64,000 nucleotides of DNA from Patiria pectinifera (lineage: Eukaryota > Echinodermata > Asteroidea > Valvatida > Asterinidae), in contig CM057136.1 in the NCBI GenBank assembly GCA_029964075.1, forward strand, positions 8,618,001 to 8,682,000, given 5' to 3'. The notes under the pieces were generated by a model. That model was not told the origin of the DNA. It made no database searches and saw only the letters and a program-made list of their open reading frames with translations. The position numbers and the translations under genes are program-made. Positions 22,574 through 34,327 of the stretch are shown one piece after another; position 1 is the stretch's first letter, and every line of letters begins with the position of its first letter.

Positions 22574-23086
22574 CAGGGTGATCGTTTTAGCCGATTTTCG
22601 GCTAAGTTTGACAGATTTTCTTTTAATAAACGGGTTTGACAGAAAATTTGACAAAATGGATTTTTTAGGCAGATTTCTGGCGGAATTCAGCAAAAATGGT
22701 TATTTGACAGAAAAACATAGCAAATTAAAAAAAAATGGTACATTTGTTTAAAAATGCTTCAACTTTTTCAAACAAACCCTTGCAATAATGGGACAGGTTG
22801 GCTGGTGTAGTTGCTGAGGTTCACTGGGAACCAGACTTCGTTGTGACGCAACCGCGTTTTGTCTGAAATTTACGCAACTAATTTCATAAAATCTTTATGT
22901 GACTATACGTAATTGTTTACAATAATCTGAACCTTAATTAAGGCAATACTACAACATCTCCATGTGATTTTAAGCGTTTAAAGTGTATTTCGAGTAATTC
23001 TGGGAAATTTGGCAGATTCTTGATAAATCTGAAAGATTTGTTAAGTGCATTTAGCAGAATTTGGCAATGACCTTATGGTCACCCTG
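22574..23086. mobile_element. hAT-like non-autonomous element, 513 bp
   Basis: The ends CAGGGTGATC and GGTCACCCTG are inverted. The flanks GACCTAAG (22566-22573) and GGCCTAAG (23087-23094) match 7/8. The interior is AT-rich with repeated GACAGATTT/GGCAGATTT motifs. The frame at 22542-22751 runs through it and is not a gene. Confidence 0.75.
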
Positions 23087-23454
23087 GGCCTAAGGAGTAT
23101 GTGGAGGCGCCAAATGCAAGGGTACATGTAGAAGTATCCAGAGTGCATGCAGGTCGTACGATTTCACTGTCCTCTGAAGTCACAGTTATTGGCACGTGAA
23201 ACAAATGATGTACATGTATAGGCCTACATGTATTTGTTTTGTTTTGTTTTGCTTTTTGGCGAATATGTTTCTTTCAGACCTTGAATAGTTGATTTGAAAG
23301 TTAATTTTCAAAGATTTCACCCGCCAACGTGAACATGTCTGTGTACATGTAGTTTCATTGAAAATAAAGTGTTACGTACGTAACCTTTAGAAATCGCCCT
23401 TTGCAACCATATTATGGCTGTGCAAACGAATCTGAATGGACATAAACGAAAGGT

Positions 23455-23550
23455 GCTGCTCAATCACTAAATTGATTGAACTGAAATGGAAATGAAATAA
23501 AATGCGTTTTTATTTCATTTCCATTTCAGTTCAATCGAGTTAGTGTGCAG
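23455..23550. repeat. Palindrome, about 40-bp arms
   Basis: TTGAACTGAAATGGAAATGA pairs with TCATTTCCATTTCAGTTCAA across AATAAAATGCGTTTTTAT. It probably sits inside a decayed TATAGGTTTTCC-type element, whose right end (AGGAAAACCTATATTA) is at about 23618. Confidence 0.7.
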
Positions 23551-23864
23551 AGCGATTCTCAAAAGAAAAGGAATGACTTATTTTCAGAAGTGAATGAACA
23601 GTTTAGGAAATTGGCCAGGAAAACCTATATTATCTGCTCGTAGTTACTGAAGATTCCAGTATGAAAGCAAACATCAATCTAAAACTAAATTAGCTGCGCT
23701 AAATTTGTCAGACGAACGGCGTGTGCTGCTTGACTGATGATGTGAATTTTTCCTTCTGAAAAAAGGTACAACCAGTAGGGCCAGTCGATTCCGACGTGGT
23801 AATTTTACAAATACGAACTGAAAATGTTCAATTGTCATGACGAAAATTTCCAGGCAACACCCTA
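23551..23864. other. Intergenic, no gene recognised
   Basis: Apart from the element end at about 23618-23635, nothing is recognised. Confidence 0.4.
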
Positions 23865-23989
23865 TAGTCAGGTGGCTTAGATCTAATTTTCGTCAAGATC
23901 GTGACCGACTGCATGGTCCAAAGCACCAATCTTGGCAGATATATTCTTATAGACCTAGAGAAGATATTTAGAAGGACTGACATCTTCCA

Positions 23990-24655
23990 AAATGGCTACT
24001 ATTATGCCTTAAAATTGCGCGCATTTACATTGTCTCCAGATATCATCAATTAGTCTTGCCAAACATTAGCATTGATGAAGTTCAAATTCACGAAGTAGCT
24101 TACTGGTACAGCTACCCTATTAAAACCTTATGAAAAATCATGTGAACAATGATGACATTGTGATATTAAGCCCAGAAAACAAAAACTGGGAAAAAAACGA
24201 GGTGTCCATAAATTAGGCTAACAAGTAGGTGAAGGGTTGCCTAACATGGAACACTGGAACAAGTTCAAGGAAATTCCCCTAATTATTGTTGAGAAAACGT
24301 TTTGGCGTAGACAAAATTATTGTAAACAACAATAATCTCTTATTTAGGGGGATTTTGTTGAACTTGTTTAAGTCCCCACGTTACCCTTCCCGTACTAGCC
24401 CAATTTACGGACACCACATTTTGTCCCCTTTTATGGTCTTTTGGGCTAAACATCAAGATGTTATCAATTTTCACTTGATTTCCCACTTATTTTTGTTAGG
24501 GTAACTATGCCAGTAAGTTAGTTTGTGAATTTGAAGCTCATCAATACCCACGTTTGGCGAGACTAGTTGATGATATCTGAGGAAAAGGTAAATGCGCGTA
24601 ACTTTAGGGTAAAATAGTAGCAATTTTGGTTCTTTACTATGTCCTCCTAATTATT
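23990..24655. repeat. Palindrome, about 330-bp imperfect arms
   Basis: TTACATTGTCTCCAGATATC (about 24027) mirrors GATATCTGAGGAAAAGGTAA (about 24571), and AACAAGTTCAAGG (about 24259) mirrors TTGAACTTGTT (about 24357). The centre is near 24320. The arms are more diverged than in the 4195-5008 element, so it is older. Confidence 0.6.
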
Positions 24656-25140
24656 CAGTCACTTATATGTTTTACAAAATGTTATTGAAGTAAGAATATG
24701 CAAGTAGAATCACCAAAATACACTTTTCAAAAAAATTAAAAAATTAAAATATACCCAAATATGGGAATAAATATATAGGTTTTCCCGGCTATTTTAACAC
24801 TTTTATCACACGAATTCCCTGTACCAATACTTTAATTTCGTCCCCGATCATCGCCAAGCTCACTTCTCAATTTGAATTTCAAAAAGCCACCACTAGATTT
24901 CATTTAAGGTTCAGTATAATTCAAATTGTTAGCATTCCGATTCGTCCAAAATCTTTGAATTTCGTCTCGTGAAGCAATCGGCGTTGAAATGACAAAGCAA
25001 ATTCGTTATTTGTCAGTCATTTTCATGTTGTTGTCATTACATTTCGTTTCTGGTGACTTAAAGTGCACACGAATAAAAAATGCGCCCAATCTTTAGACTT
25101 ATTTGAAGAATTGTGCGCATTAAAACAATGACAATTTCAA

Positions 25141-26330
25141 CATTATTATTATTATTATTAAATCATGGTTTATTAAAAAAAACCATCACATCGCAGCCTC
25201 GCGGCCGAATTGAACAATGTTTTACATGATTTACAAATATTGTTAAAAGACAATGCTTACATACAAATAAGAAACACGAAACTATGACACATAACAGTAA
25301 AAAACACTTAATAAATATTACATTTAAGGGAAAAATACATAATCAGCCCTTGAGCTAAAATTATAAACTTCTTTGATAAAATTCAATTTAAAGAGTCAGT
25401 TTTGTAACAACCCGTAAATATAAAGTGAAAAAGTAAAAGAGTTGTATTGGAACATGACATATGCATTAAAAATGTAAAAGTTATACAGTGATACAAGAGA
25501 CTGAGACTGGTCAATTAATAAGCTGTTGCTACTCAATAGAGATAGATATTACTTCGCATTATAAAGTCTTATCAAAGATGGTATTGGGCTGTTTCTCATT
25601 CTTGTTGTTCTACAGCGAGGCTCTGGAATTTTTTTAGTATGTCTTAACTGTTTTGCGTTTTCCGCAGATGGAAGAAAATTCTGAAACTGTTTTGAATGGG
25701 TTATTGTCTTTTGCATGAACGAAGTACACAATGATACTCGCCTTTCTTCTAAGTTTTCCATACCTAGCACATTTTTTTAGTTCTCATAACTTATTAAACG
25801 TCTGCCAAGAATGATTTGAAAAGCTAGTTTTTGGATTGACTCAAGAGCTAAGCACTGCTTGTTGGTGAGACCACTACTCCAGACTGGAGCCCCATATTCC
25901 AAGATGGGGCGAATATAAGAACAGTTCAACAGTACACTGTCAACAAGTCATTGTCGGGCAGACGATGTCGTTTGAGGACACGTAGCATATGTAATTTTCT
26001 ATTTGCTCTCTTAACAAGATCAACTACGTGTGATTCCTATTTCAGGTCATTTTGAATTAGAATGCCGAGTAATTTAAGTACATTAACACACTGCAACGTA
26101 TGGCCACTAATGCTAATTTCATTCATTACTGCAAGATTCCGTGAAAAATTAATTTGCATTACACAACATTTAGCAGGATTCACTTTCATGTTATTGTCTC
26201 TCGACCACTTTACAATATGTGTAACCGCATCCGGGTTTCAATTAGCTTCATGTCATCAACGTATTTATATGCTTTGATACCGTCTAGTGCACATGCATCG
26301 TTTATCATTGCGAGAAAACATACCTTATTA
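25141..26330 (-). mobile_element. CR1-like LINE, 5'-truncated, RT part with YVDD
   Basis: On the minus strand, frames read 'KAYKYVDDMKLI' (the RT catalytic YVDD box, about 26270), then 'LKRHRLPDNDLLTVYCTV', 'ALESIQKLAFQIILGRRL' and 'LLGMENLEERRVSLC'. This order is the RT palm, thumb and C-terminal region of CR1/Jockey-group LINEs. A UTR of about 390 bp follows, and on this strand the element ends in (AAT)n at about 25160-25141. The RT is split by at least two frame breaks. The start near 26330 marks 5' truncation, not an intact promoter. Confidence 0.8.
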
Positions 26331-26639
26331 TGTATAAATAAAAGTTGTTAGCTGTATAAGATATGAATTTTTACTTCTGTGTTTCACAATTAACATTAGA
26401 GTCATGAATTGACATTTCACAATAAGACATGGACACTAAGCATTAAGGTCAAACACCTTCTTAATGTTGCTCTTTGATAGACTTATCTTATTTCTGTTGT
26501 TCTATTCATAAACATATGTCAAAGAGAACGTGTTTGATGTCAATGCTTAATTTCCATATGCTAAACAATGAGCATATTGTGAAAGTTCCATTTCTGATTG
26601 TAATGTTAATTGTCAAAGAAAAATCAAAACTTACAGGTA
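26331..26639. other. Central loop of the 24776-27030 foldback
   Basis: A weak inner inverted repeat (CATTAAGGTCAAACACC near 26442, GTGTTTGATGTCAATGC near 26530). No gene. Confidence 0.45.
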
Positions 26640-27199
26640 ACTTCTTTCATTTATAAGGAATTATTTGGTAAAAATTGAAAATTAATTAACAATTCTTTAA
26701 ATAAGTCCAAAGATTGGGCACATATTTAATCGTAACGTTTTAAGTCACCAGAAACGAAATGTAATGATATCAACATAAAAATGACTGACAAAAAACGAAT
26801 TTGCTTTGTCAATTCAACGCCGATTGCTTCACGAGACGAATTTCAGAGATTTTGGACGAATCGGTATGTTAAAAATTTGAAATACACTGAACATTAAATG
26901 AAATCTAGTGGTGACTTTTTGAAATTCAAATTGAAATGTGAGCTGGGCGATGATCGGGGACGAAATTAAAGTAGCGATATAGGGAATTCGTGTGATACAA
27001 GTGTTAAAATAGCCGGGAAAACCTATATTACACGGCAGGGATTAACGATTTATGCAAATTAGGCACCCTTCCCAAAAGAATTTCAGGTGTCACGTCTTCT
27101 AAATATCTTCTCTAGGGCTATAAGAATCTATCTGCCAAGTTTGGTGCTTTGGACCAGTCGATCACGATTCCGACCATATGCCACCTGACTACTAAACTA

Positions 27200-27833
27200 T
27201 TAATAATAATAATAATAATAATTAATAATAATAATGAAAATTTATATAGCGCCGGTATCCGCCGCTTGCGGCGCTCATGGCGCTGCACTGCACAACAACC
27301 AGAAAACAATAAGAATAAAGAAGCACCTGGTTGACTCGACCCTCCACCCGTCAAGGTGCATCGTCACGCTAACAAGACGGCATCGTCAAGCAAACAGGTA
27401 GAAACCAACCAAATGCTTCCCTATGCAGGTAGGATTTTAAACTGTTCTTGAATGTGCCAAGTGAATTTGAAAGTCTAACAGTTCCAGGTAGGGAATTCCA
27501 AAGTCTTGGTGCAGCAGTTTGAAAGCTTCTCTCCCCCCATCGATGATTAGCCATGTTTTCCTTAAGGAGTTTTTGTTGTGAGGATCGTAAGCCCCGATGC
27601 CCCGGGGCATAGAGCTGGACAAGATCGCTTAAGTATGCTGGAGCGTCACCTTGTAAGGTCTTGAAGATGATGAGGCACAGTTTATATTTGACTCGTTGTT
27701 GGATAGGGAGCCAGTGCAAGTTGGCTAACACTGGTGTGATGTGGTCTGATTTCCTAGGGTAGGTGATCATCCTTGCTGCAATGTTCTGTATCCGTCGAAG
27801 GCGAGAGAGGTGTGCATTGCTGATTCCGTACAA
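27200..27833 (-). mobile_element. L2/CR1-like LINE, 3' fragment with RT C-terminus
   Basis: An open frame on the minus strand (27833 to 27369, 154 aa) contains 'LHWLPIQQRVKYKLCLII', 'LVQLYAPGHRGLRSS' and 'WGERSFQTAAPRLWNSLP', the usual C-terminal end of L2/CR1-type RT proteins. The 3' UTR runs to GGCGCTATATAAATTTTC and a (TTA)n tail at about 27200-27237. The uninterrupted frame suggests a recent insertion. It is 5'-truncated at about 27833. Confidence 0.85.
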
Positions 27834-27839
27834 AAGCGG

Positions 27840-29095
27840 TTCGTGACTGCAAACTGTTGGCTCAACTTAACTGCCGCCTACAAAATGGGAGATCATGGAA
27901 TGCCATTTGCCGTTGATGCAATTTTGCTTTAAAAAATATCAATTTATAGGTCCACTCAGTAACAGGATACAGCAGAAGATTCTTTTCTGGACGCGCATTG
28001 CAGAAATTAAATATCACTTGTGCCTAGCCTCGCGGGGTAATTCATTTACGCAACGGCACAAAATTAAATCAATTTATTTGCCGAGTGTATTTTGTTTAAC
28101 AGCAAGACTGACTAGCCATGGATCATGCATGGATGATACCGCCATCCTCGTGGTCACGTGACAACTACAGGGGGCATTGTTTCATATTGGAAGTTTTAAG
28201 TCCCATCGTGTCATTGTATATACCGAGCAAAGTGGGCAGTATTTTCCATATTAAAAATGCATTCAAAACACACAAAATGTATTGGCATCACACATAATTA
28301 TGGATTGCGCAGTTTTGATGTGATGTTTGTGATGTATATCAACTTTGATAAAGTCAGGGGGAAGTGTTTAATGCCCCGTCAGTTGGTGTGAGAACTATAC
28401 CCTCCTCCCCCAGTCTGGGATAAGGGAACGGGCCTGAACAAGGCACGCGCACACGTACTGTGTGTGTATACACACAGTTTTGCGACGAGCAAATGTCCAA
28501 ACTAAATTATCAATACGATAGGGCCACATTTTGACGATTTACTTTTGAAGTTGAACTTATCCCACTGAAAACATTAAATTCATTCCAAAAGTAATTAACA
28601 TAATTAACCATTCATACATTTGTGGTGTTAATTATAAAGGGATCATTTTGGACAGACAATTTCAATTTATCTCATTTTGCCTGACTGTCCGTCGGCAAAT
28701 TTCACGATGGCAACCCCCCCCCCTCCCCATTCAAAATGGTCTAGCGACGGCACGCCCGCGAATGAGATATTCACGCACTTCGAAACTATAACTCTCAACT
28801 TTAAGGTGATTTTCATCCAAAGATGTCCACCCTAAATAGTAAAAGCAGGGCTAATTGCGATTATTAATAACCCTATAGTAAAAGAGAGCCATTACAGCTA
28901 GCCCAGCTTGTATAAAACTTTAAAAGAGAGGGGAAAAATCTCGATGGCGTGCGCAAGTTCATGTCAACAAATGCTGTGAGCAAATTCAGCTTGCAAAAAC
29001 AACTCTCATGCGGGCATCGATCGGACGAAAGAACTTTTCTGGAAGTACAATTAAGTTCCTAAGGGAAATCAAAGGCATTATCGTGCTTTTTTTTT
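27840..29095. other. Intergenic, no gene recognised
   Basis: C-run at 28708. TTCATCCAAAGATGTCCACCC at about 28811 recalls the arms of the 8144-9650 family. No exon recognised. Confidence 0.45.
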
Positions 29096-29097
29096 TC

Positions 29098-29400
29098 CTG
29101 ACGTAAGTGCTTTCATTGTGAAAACTCCTTGACGTGATGTTTGATCAATATTTTTTTTTGTTCGAAAAATTGTTCAGCTCGGGAATAACATCCGCAGAGT
29201 GTAAGATTGTGATTCTTGAGCTTTCAATACAAAAGTATGCATCCACTCTTCTTATGTTAGTGATTTCTTTGTGAAAACTCCTTGACGTTGTGTTTGACTA
29301 AAACAAACATGTTTTGTTTTCGCAAAAAAAAAATTGAAGGGTTTTACATCCGAAAAGGGTAAGATTGTGATTCTTGGGTTTTCAATGCATAAGTCGACGT
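29098..29400. repeat. Tandem duplication, two units of about 150 bp
   Basis: GTGAAAACTCCTTGACGT and GTAAGATTGTGATTCTTG each occur in both units (about 29118 and 29271; 29201 and 29360). The units differ by many substitutions, so the duplication is old. Confidence 0.7.
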
Positions 29401-29614
29401 TGAAAAACCGAGTAAAAAAGCGGGGAAAATAAGAAAAGAAAAGTAGTTGAAGTTTAAAGCGGAGGTTATTAAACTGACATCGTACCTCGACAAAAACAGC
29501 TAAAACTAAAAAGGGACTCTATACTGTTTTCTTGTTTATTTATTTTTCTTTCATTTTTTTTTCGATAGGGATGCACCCCTGTATTAAAAGTCCCATAGAC
29601 ACCAGTGTTAAATG

Positions 29615-29870
29615 CCCTTACTTCAAAATTCTTTTTAAAATACTCAGAACTCTCACAGGTATTTAAGCTGCACAGAAAAATGACGATCAATATGTCATCT
29701 TTCATTTTCTTTGCAATTTGTGGTGGGTTAACCATTGATTTTTCGAGAAATTCTTACTCAAAGAAGACGACCCCTATTTTTTTTCAAAGAGGAACAGTAA
29801 CCATCTTGAACAACGATCCCTCCGCAACGTGGGAAATAGCGCCACTTTCGAGTCCATTGCACGTACAGAG
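29615..29870. repeat. Dispersed repeat, copy 2
   Basis: Matches 10205-10480 in the same orientation (AAAATGACGATCAATATGTC, AAGAAGACGACCCCTATTTT, TAGCGCCACTTTCGAG). Confidence 0.7.
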
Positions 29871-29984
29871 TACAAAAAAAGCATTCAGAAAACAACTAAT
29901 TGAAACAGTTTAATTTTTTTTCAATGAAATTAAATATTACATTCAAGCCTTACATTGTCTCAATCCACTAATTTTGGGGCCGTA

Positions 29985-30080
29985 TCATAAGTCCGACGCC
30001 TCATAGGTCCGACGCCTCACAAGTCCAATTACTGAATTTCGGATTTATGAGGGGTCGGACTAGTCTATCGTCTATGATAA
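29985..30080. repeat. Small array of AAGTCCGACGCCTCAT units, inverted
   Basis: Three forward units (CATAAGTCCGACGCCT and variants) are followed by inverse units (TTATGAGGGGTCGGAC). Same 16-bp motif as the larger array at 31738-31955. Confidence 0.65.
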
Positions 30081-30092
30081 TTATGTGAGCCA

Positions 30093-31333
30093 ACCTCGTC
30101 CCCAGTGCTTACTTTATTTCCAACGTTGTTTCCAATAGTAAGCCCTGGATAGGAAACTTCCTTCCTGCATCCTGATTCGATACCGCAATTGGCTAGAAAT
30201 GGATTTATATCGTGTACTTGGTGTTGCTATTCACAACGTGCAGTACGTGTTTTCGCGATCATTCGTCCACGCCTTCTCGAAAATATTCATTTCCTTTCCA
30301 GTTTCTTAATATTAATATGAAATGTGATACTGCATGTTGTCTCGTTAAGATCGTAACAGTTTAATTAAAATAAAATCATGTTTTCGTAACTCACGCCATG
30401 CTCGCGCTGCGACGAATTGATTCTGTTTTTACCCCAGACACCGCATACAAAAACAAACGCAAATTCAACGCACTGGCAGGCACCAGACTACTCCTAATTT
30501 GCATACGTGTTCAAAAATGATGCACATGCAAATGTAGTCTGGTACCCCGACCTGACAATTTTCCCCGACGTCTACACGTCTAAATTGTAGGTCAGGCAGC
30601 CTCCGTGGCTAAAAATAAACATGACGACATTGACGGCCCTTTTTCAAAGCTCGACTTCATTTCCGAATTCGCTTTATCACATGAAGCTTTTAATGTTCTG
30701 ATAATTTTTTTTTTTAAATAAATCACTTGCTTCATATATCATACAGTTATAATATACAGTTTAATACTTCTGTAAAAAAACATGGAATGATTTTAACCTG
30801 GAATCTTCAAAGTTGGACACCCAAATAGCACTGTTAGCAGGCGGAGCCGAATTGAGACCACGCCGCGTTTTGGAAAATGCCGGTAACGGTCGTCAAATTC
30901 AAACTAGTGCATGACGCAGCAAAAAGTTCGCCCCTTGTATACGATCCGAGTGCAAAATCGTCGTCGAATTTCAAGTTTTCTAAATAAAAGCAATGGATAT
31001 TAATTATCAACTAGTTTTTTTAAGTTTTTAATAAGCAATTAGCAGTTAATAAAACCTATATTATACTCGGAAATACTCGGACACTAATCCGATTGTCGAC
31101 GAAATGAATTCGGCAAACTTCGGACAGTTTCGGAAAAAGGAGGAATTCCTCCCGTTTTAGTCACGTGATGTAAATTGTAATACATTGTATTACCGGAGGC
31201 TACCTGACCTAAGATTCATCAGGAATAGTCGGAATCTTTTGGTCTGGGAACCAGACTAATGCAAATGATCCAATACCAGGGTGAGAGAGCAGGTAGTGGC
31301 GCGCGTACTGCTCGACACCCTGGGGACGAGGTT
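30093..31333. mobile_element. TIR element with AACCTCGTCCCC ends, interrupted
   Basis: Starts CCAACCTCGTCCCCAGTGC and ends CACCCTGGGGACGAGGTTG. A short relative with the same ends is at 10727-10862. It carries a 724-bp insertion at 30535-31258. The extra 400 bp at 30130-30510 is also absent from the short copy. Confidence 0.6.
30535..31258. mobile_element. TIR element with 9-bp TSD, 724 bp
   Basis: The ends TAGTCTGGTACCCCGACCTG and GGGAACCAGACTA are inverted, with CCTGACCTA-type sequence further in. Exact 9-bp duplications ATGCAAATG lie at 30526-30534 and 31259-31267. The paralogue at 10727-10862 has a single ATGCAAATG at this point. Mutator-like by duplication length. Fragments of the same family lie at 55160-55400 and 56920-57060. 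Confidence 0.85.
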
Positions 31334-31572
31334 GTATGTGAGCAGATTCGCTGATTAATATAGGCAGGACCCCGCCTCTTGACCTCCTAGATTTTGACCA
31401 ATCAGCGGGCGCTTTCTATATCGGGTCTTCGGCCATTCACCTGTTGCGCGTCATAGACAATGGATTAAAAAGCCCTGCGTCACGCACTCTGTATATCATG
31501 TTACGCGATAACGCGCCCGGCTGTTGTTGCATGACAAAACACTGCATTCGAATTGACCAATCAAACCTTTAG

Positions 31573-32172
31573 TCCTGATTTGGGAATGAAATGACGTCAC
31601 GATTTAGTAAAGTTGACTCCGATTGGCTGAGGCGCGAGATCGCATAAATCTGCATGCTTTGCTATATCAGACGTTAGACAGGAGCCTGGGCTCCGACTAG
31701 CGTCGGACTTGCGAGGCGTACAATTTATTTATTCCGCCTCATAGGTCCGACGCCTCATAAGTCCGACGCCTCATATAAGTCCGACGTCGGAAATACGAGG
31801 CGTTTAATTAGTCGGATTTCCGAGGCGTCGGAGCTATGAGGCGTCGGATTTATGAGGCGTCGGACCTATGAGGCGTCGGTCTTATGGGCCTTTATTTGGT
31901 TAGGGGATGCGATTTTGTCGGACTTATGAGGCGTCGGGCTTATGAGCGGACCCCTCATTTTTACCCCATTCCATTTGGGTTCACAGATCCACAAATACAA
32001 TAAATTAAGTGAAAGGGAGTACATTTTCTTGGGCTCTCACTAGTCTGAGTATCACCCGTTATCCATGGAGCGCCGTCTCCTGTATAACGTCTGATATGCA
32101 GATTTAGGCGATCCCACGCCTCAGTCAATCGGAGTCGACTTTACTAAATCGTGACGTCATTTCATTCCCAAT
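31573..32172. repeat. Inverted repeat, about 130-bp arms
   Basis: GGGAATGAAATGACGTCACG and TTTAGTAAAGTTGACTCCGA on the left (31578-31630) are mirrored at about 32120-32172. The array at 31738-31955 forms most of the loop. Confidence 0.7.
31738..31955. repeat. 16-bp tandem array with an internal inversion
   Basis: About three CCTCATAAGTCCGACG units are followed, from about 31785, by about seven units in the opposite orientation (CGTCGGACTTATGAGG). The array is therefore itself palindromic. The same unit occurs at 29985-30080. Confidence 0.8.
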
Positions 32173-32306
32173 GATGCTTAAACAGGATGCTAAGAAAGTG
32201 AAGACGTTGTTAATTTTAATTTAGGGAAGGCTCGGGCAGTGACACCAATCTCCACAAATGAAACAACACTGCCCAATGCCATCTCTTTATACAAAAGCCT
32301 CGGTTA

Positions 32307-32676
32307 GGCCAAAAAAAATAAGTCTCCGGTTTCTGGTATGGAGCTTGTCCAAAAAGTGGTGCGGCGACGCGGCTTTTTTTTTTTTTTTACCGGACTTTTT
32401 TGCTTCAAATGTCGGCTGATGACTGCAAATGGTGCCCGACTAAACTTAGTGCAAATATATGGGAGTCCAGAGAGGCCACATAAAGCTTATTCTCGATCAT
32501 AACCCCATATAAAAACACGTTAAAATTGAGCAGTAGCAGGAATCCAGTCAAACCAGTGAGTTTGGCGGTTTTGAGACATCATCTTTCATTGAATAAAAAA
32601 CTTTTTCATTTTGCCGACGCGCATGGCTACGGCGACGCGCGAGCATACCAGAAACCGGAGACTTTTTTGGGGGGCA
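32307..32676. mobile_element. Harbinger-like MITE, 370 bp
   Basis: TTA flanks at 32304-32306 and 32677-32679. Left end GGCCAAAAAAAATAAGTCTC followed by CGGTTTCTGGTATG; the right end is its complement, slightly decayed. Matches 55542-55921 and the two outer parts of 36463-37166. Confidence 0.75.
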
Positions 32677-32679
32677 TTA

Positions 32680-33361
32680 TTCATTAAACAAGGAATCTGA
32701 TTGGTCCAAGATTTGCCATTTAACTTTTCATGCTGGAACTCTACTGACTTCTAAACCACACGACACAAATTTGAATGAAGAAAAATTCTTGCTTTCTTAA
32801 TACGCAACATTTTTTGCTCAATTTATTTATTGAAATTGGTTTCTTTTCACTACAAAAATTAAAATATAGAAACTAATAAAAATGAACTCCATCTAAACTT
32901 TAGGAGTAATGTAGATAAAAAAAATTGTTTTGGTGAATCAATAATGATTGAACACTGAAAGCTAGATTTGCCAATACTCGATGCATCACAGCAAATTAAG
33001 GAAAAATGTGAAAAACAACATGGACATTTTTGATGAGTCTGTATTTCATACAAATGGATATTTCAACTTTTTGGCATTTCAAAGACATACAAAGGTAGAG
33101 AAAAAAATGTGCTTCTGAAAAAAAATTGACTGTTTATCAAAATATAATCTGAATGAAATTATAAAACAAAATCACTTGAAAACCGAACATTTGTACTACT
33201 ATACATGTAGTGACTGTTAATACAAGACTTATATTTTCTGGGTTTTTGTCTTCAAGACCAACAACGTAAGAAACTAAGGTTTCCAATTAATTATAAATTA
33301 ACGTGAACACCAAACACTTCCATTTTAATGAAAAGTTTCCTAGCTAAAAAAGTAACGAGAA
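32680..33361. other. Intergenic, no gene recognised
   Basis: AT-rich, no recognised feature. Confidence 0.45.
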
Positions 33362-33364
33362 AAA

Positions 33365-33560
33365 TGTAGTATCCAGACGCCACTTCTTTGGTTGTGTACA
33401 AAGTCTATGGAGAGTCGAGTGCATTATTGTCAAAGTATTTTTTAATAAAATTGTAAAGGTTTTTCAGTCCCAGATTTATGTCTTTTCAACATTTGTTGCA
33501 ATGACTGACCTTCATTGAGATAGGATATATGATGAAAAAGTGGCGTCAGGATGCAGAATT
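33365..33560. repeat. Small TIR repeat (GACGCCACTTC ends)
   Basis: CCAGACGCCACTTC and AAGTGGCGTCAGGATGC are inverted. The interior CAGTCCCAGATTTATGTCTT matches 47440-47460 (inverse) and 1730-1750. Other copy at 47373-47552. Confidence 0.6.
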
Positions 33561-33728
33561 TTTTTCCAAAGTAAATTTTGATATTAATCTGTTGCAGATG
33601 GACATTCTTGAGAGAAACAAAAATATGTAAAAATGAATATGATACTGGAATATGTGGCAGTGAGTTGGATTTTAATACATGATTCTCAAAAACAACAAAT
33701 ATTACGACTCGTTCTGAATGAGCTTAAC

Positions 33729-33963
33729 CAATTCGCGCCGGATGACATACCTGCAAAGGTTTTGCGTTATTCGAAATGGATGACGGATAAGCACGCAGGG
33801 AGCGAGGCCAGAAATATCGGTCAGCGACCCACACGCATCGAGCGAGGCTGGAAATATGAGTGTGCTGCCCGAGGGTGATGGCTTCAACCCGCCTGGCTTG
33901 AGGTGGAGTGAAAAATCTCGCGCCTCGTTTCATTCTTGTCAAAATAATCCCGGCGCGAACTGG
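33729..33963. repeat. Short inverted repeat, CCAATTCGCGCCGG
   Basis: CCAATTCGCGCCGG near 33729 mirrors CCGGCGCGAACTGG near 33950. It may be a small MITE. No duplication was resolved. The overlapping frames here are not convincing genes. Confidence 0.45.
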
Positions 33964-34327
33964 TTTTATAAGCCTGAGTATGAAACTTCTATTGTCCATG
34001 TTCCTGACCGGCCGAGGGCGCTATTGCTTCAGATATTTGATAGAAAATATAGCACTCTGTTCACAAATTCATTAGTATTCACAAACTCGTTAACACTTAT
34101 GTGTAAATGTTTGTACAGTATGTAATTTTCAATCTGAAAGATACTAAACCATTTCATGCATTTAACTGCACTGACTTTTCTTTTTTAATGCCAAAAGCAA
34201 AGTGCCCAAATCAGTCGGAAATACTGTCAAAACTGAATATAATTTGCTGAAAATAGACTATAAGAATAATCTATAATATGCTTGCTAATGCTGACATTTC
34301 TAGAATTTCAAAAAAATCGTTGAAAAA
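33964..34327. other. Intergenic, no gene recognised
   Basis: No recognised feature. Confidence 0.4.

Larger units (their letters stand above)
24776..27030. mobile_element. Foldback element with LINE inserted in left arm
   Basis: The left arm (about 24776-25140) starts ATAGGTTTTCCCGGCTATTT. The right arm (about 26640-27030) ends AAATAGCCGGGAAAACCTAT. The arms share CCCGATCATCGCC, TTGCTTCACGAGACGAA-type and CAGAAACGAAATGTAATG-type blocks in inverse order. The LINE at 25141-26330 sits near the inner end of the left arm. Same end family as 17634-18648. Confidence 0.75.
23865..27191. mobile_element. Outer TIR element, TAGTCAGGTGGC ends, 3.3 kb
   Basis: The left arm (about 23865-23985) contains GGTCCAAAGCACCAATCTTG and GAGAAGATATTTAGAAG. 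The right arm (about 27085-27191) holds the complements, ending GCCACCTGACTA. Within it lie a palindrome at 23990-24655 and the foldback at 24776-27030, itself carrying a LINE. The target duplication could not be identified; the right flank is disturbed by the LINE tail at 27200. Confidence 0.6.
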
